Assembly (NCBI GenBank): GCA_025350945.1
Contig: JANXWW010000376.1
Location: forward strand, 1-6,895
DNA from: Burkholderiales bacterium
GTDB lineage: Bacteria; Pseudomonadota; Gammaproteobacteria; Burkholderiales; Usitatibacteraceae
Length of the DNA stretch: 6,895 nt
Direction: 5' to 3'
Shown: piece by piece, positions 5,180 through 6,895 of the stretch
Layout: every line of letters begins with the position of its first letter
Numbering within the stretch: position 1 is the stretch's first letter
Notes under the pieces: model-generated
Told to the model about the DNA's origin: nothing
What the model saw: the letters and a program-made list of their open reading frames with translations, nothing else
The model's database searches: none
Made by a program: the position numbers and the translations under genes

Positions 5180-6721
5180 TTGGCTTATCAAATATTGTTG
5201 CCATTTATTATCGGCCTGGCATTGTCAGTCGTAATAGAACAATTGCTCAGTCCGCGCCCTCCACTACGCGGTCGCGCATGGCGCGCATGGGCGATTCACA
5301 TTGGTATCTTTACTGCTTTTTACGCAGTCGAATTGGCGATTTTTCAGCGTCCGTATTTTGTTAGCGCGATGGTGATAACAGGCGTGCTGCTGCTTGTGCT
5401 GGTAAGCAACGCCAAAGCACACTCGCTGCGCGAGCCGTTTATTTATCAGGATTTCGAATACTTTCTGGATGCGCTAAAACACCCGCGCCTGTATCTGCCG
5501 TTCATGGGCGCATGGCGCGCGGCGGCGGCGTTATTGGCATTTGTTGCAGCCATGTATTTTGGTTTGATGTTTGAGCCGTCAATTACTCAGATCATTTCGA
5601 TAACGGCGTTTTTACTCATTTGTGTGGCGCTGTTTATTGCCGCAATAGTGCTTGTCATGCTTGCAAATACCGACGCACTCGCTGTCACGTTTGCACCGAA
5701 CTACGATCTAAAACGCTTAGGACTTTTGGCGTTTCTCATGCGCTATCGCGTTGAAGAACGTAAGCCAATTGATGTTGCTGCATTCAATTCGCGCTTTAAC
5801 AAACCAAAATCGGAACCAAAGCCAAATCCAAATACTAAAGAAAATTTACCCAACATCATCGTGGTGCAAAGCGAATCATTCTTTGATGCGCGTCGGATTT
5901 TCGCGGGCCTTGATCGTTCTGTGATGAGCGAATGGGATAAAACCATCGCGAGTGCGGCAGTGAGTGGGCGCGTGGAAGTCGCCGCATGGGGAGCGAACAC
6001 GGTGCGCACCGAGTTTGCGTTTTTGTCAGGATTGAATCCACAAACGCTGGGCGTGCATCGCTTCAACCCGTATCGAAAAATAGCGTTGCAAAGCGTGCCT
6101 ACCGTCGCCACATTCTTAAAAAAATTGGGTTATCGAACCGTTTGCGTGCATCCGTATCCGGCAAGCTTCTATACGCGAGATCACGTTTTTCCAAAGCTGG
6201 GATTTGATGAATTTATTGACGTAAAAGCATTTAACAATACGGATAAATTTGGCCCCTACATTGGCGATATTGCACTCGGCGAAAAAGTGAAATCTGTATT
6301 GCAGGATGCAACCAAGCCAACGTTTATTTTTGTCATCACGATGGAAAATCATGGCCCGCTGCATTGGGAAAAGGTGGCGGCTAAAGAGTCGGCGGCATTA
6401 TTTTCCACACCCTTGCCATCTGGCTGTGATGAGCTCGCCGTCTACGTGCGCCATTTGCGCAATGCGAATACGATGCTTGGCAATTTACGCTCGTATCTCG
6501 AATCAACTTCTGCACCAGGCTTACTGTGCTGGTATGGTGATCACGTACCGATTATGCCCAGCGTTTACGCGGCACTCGGCGAGCCTGACGGCGCGACGGA
6601 TTTTTTTATTTGGAATAACCGCAAGATTCAAGAGCAGCAATTGGGAATCACCGCCTCAATTGAAAATCTCGCCGTCACGCTATTGGAGTGCGCCAATCTA
6701 TCAATAACGTCTAGCCGTTAG
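5180..6721 (+). CDS. Membrane-anchored LTA synthase/sulfatase-family enzyme (alkaline phosphatase superfamily)
   Basis: A 513-residue inner-membrane protein built like LtaS and OpgB: hydrophobic segments at about 4-23, 37-55, 59-76, 113-131 and 138-161, a linker rich in Pro, Lys and Asn (about 206-222), then an extracytoplasmic catalytic domain. Metal and nucleophile motifs are visible: NIIVVQSESFFD (225-236, likely ligand E232), WGANTVRTEFAFLSG (270-284, likely nucleophile T274), FVITMENHGPLHW (384-396, H391) and WYGDHVPIMP (451-460, D454 and H455). This matches the LTA-synthase type, with Thr, rather than the formylglycine CxPxR of true sulfatases. Known relatives move glycerophosphate or phosphoethanolamine from phospholipid to a glycan or lipid. 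Here the acceptor is probably the capsule or its anchor (inference). The TTG start at 5180 is 5 nt after the SDR stop with only a weak AGCGG ribosome site, but no later start keeps the first membrane segments. It is the last gene of the run. RkpI of rhizobia may be comparable. Confidence 0.87.
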   Translation: MAYQILLPFIIGLALSVVIEQLLSPRPPLRGRAWRAWAIHIGIFTAFYAVELAIFQRPYFVSAMVITGVLLLVLVSNAKAHSLREPFIYQDFEYFLDALKHPRLYLPFMGAWRAAAALLAFVAAMYFGLMFEPSITQIISITAFLLICVALFIAAIVLVMLANTDALAVTFAPNYDLKRLGLLAFLMRYRVEERKPIDVAAFNSRFNKPKSEPKPNPNTKENLPNIIVVQSESFFDARRIFAGLDRSVMSEWDKTIASAAVSGRVEVAAWGANTVRTEFAFLSGLNPQTLGVHRFNPYRKIALQSVPTVATFLKKLGYRTVCVHPYPASFYTRDHVFPKLGFDEFIDVKAFNNTDKFGPYIGDIALGEKVKSVLQDATKPTFIFVITMENHGPLHWEKVAAKESAALFSTPLPSGCDELAVYVRHLRNANTMLGNLRSYLESTSAPGLLCWYGDHVPIMPSVYAALGEPDGATDFFIWNNRKIQEQQLGITASIENLAVTLLECANLSITSSR

Positions 6722-6769
6722 GGACCAGAACTCAAGCACTGGCAAGCTTTAATAAGCAAAAACCCGGAT
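6722..6769. other. Short tail-to-tail gap between capsule operon and IS30-type sequence
   Basis: Forty-eight bases separate the stop of the LTA-synthase-like gene from the stop of the transposase fragment. There are only weak hairpins (CCAG/CTGG at about 6724-6741; GCTT/AAGC just after) and no U-run terminator that I would call. The end of the insertion element probably falls in its right half. Confidence 0.4.
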
Positions 6770-6895
6770 TCAAGTTCGAAAGGCGACACGCGGTGGGCAT
6801 TTGAATGCTACCTCGTGAGGGGTTAGAAAGCCAAGACATTTACGCGGGGTGTGGTTGTGTTTATGCTGAATTCGATTCAGTTGGGCTTGGGTCAA
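6760..6895 (-). mobile_element. End of an IS30-family insertion sequence (partial)
   Basis: The transposase fragment marks one end of an IS30-type element. IS30-family terminal repeats often overlap or closely follow the transposase stop. The stretch around 6764-6781 (GGATTCAAGTTCGAA core) is the best candidate for the terminal repeat, but the other end is outside the window, so neither the repeat nor a target duplication can be confirmed. The left limit is approximate. Confidence 0.45.
6770..6895 (-). CDS. IS30-family transposase, C-terminal end (cut by window edge)
   Basis: The minus strand reads 41 residues to a TGA whose complement is 6770-6772. The peptide contains TLTQ-like LTQAQLNRI, then NHTPRKCLGFLTPHEVAF, which matches the conserved C-terminus of IS30-family transposases (typically N-x-RPRK-x-LG-[FY]-x-TP). 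It ends RVAFRT, resembling the VALQT-like ends of the family. The DDE catalytic residues would lie upstream, outside the window, so activity cannot be judged. The usual Arg before PRK is replaced by Thr, which could mean mild decay. It lies tail to tail with the capsule operon, 48 nt from its last stop. The family call rests on one short but characteristic motif. Confidence 0.72.
   Translation of the reverse strand: MTQAQLNRIQHKHNHTPRKCLGFLTPHEVAFKCPPRVAFRT

Noticed and set aside
4475..5204. Minus-strand open frames of 108 and 118 codons opposite the SDR gene
   Set aside because: They mirror a gene with all SDR catalytic motifs and show no protein family features of their own.
6306..6707. 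Plus-strand 133-codon frame overlapping the 3' part of the LTA-synthase-like gene
   Set aside because: It is a shifted frame of the metal-binding region; the in-frame product carries the GDH and ENHG motifs.
6722..6769. Terminator after the capsule operon
   Set aside because: Only 4-bp stems with no U-run on the plus strand.

Overview
The window looks like part of a Gram-negative capsule or surface-polysaccharide locus, probably from a beta- or gammaproteobacterium of mid GC content. The grounds are a Wza/CtrA-type outer-membrane export lipoprotein, a KpsS-family protein (a lipid-anchor step of ABC-transporter-dependent capsules) and a glucose-1-phosphate cytidylyltransferase. The species cannot be named from the sequence. 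No ABC transporter (KpsM/KpsT/KpsE) and no KpsC partner are visible, so the locus must extend beyond the window or these genes lie elsewhere.

Layout. Two divergent transcription units flank a gene-free stretch at about 1603-1999. Leftward (minus strand): the export lipoprotein (415-1602), then, after a 67-nt gap, the 5' part of a glucose-1-phosphate cytidylyltransferase gene (1-347, cut by the window edge). Rightward (plus strand): a tightly packed run of a family-4-type glycosyltransferase (about 2000-3172), a KpsS-like protein (3172-4410), a short-chain dehydrogenase/reductase (4407-5174) and a membrane-anchored LTA-synthase/sulfatase-like enzyme (5180-6721). Spacings are 1-nt overlap, 4-nt overlap and 5-nt gap, so the four genes are very likely one operon. 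The two overlaps suggest translational coupling. At the right edge, in tail-to-tail orientation, is the C-terminal end of an IS30-family transposase (6770-6895, minus strand).

How the genes may work together (inference). The cytidylyltransferase starts a CDP-sugar route. The glycosyltransferase adds a sugar to the growing chain or its linker. The KpsS-like protein builds the Kdo linker on the lipid anchor. The SDR reduces or oxidises an unknown sugar or lipid intermediate. The alkaline-phosphatase-superfamily membrane enzyme may transfer a phospho-substituent (glycerophosphate or phosphoethanolamine) to the glycan or lipid outside the inner membrane. The outer-membrane lipoprotein provides the exit channel. 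The combination KpsS-like + SDR + multi-spanning membrane protein recalls the rhizobial rkp capsule genes. The LTA-synthase-like enzyme in this operon is the least explained and most interesting part. Every gene in the rightward unit appears to use GTG or TTG as its start codon.
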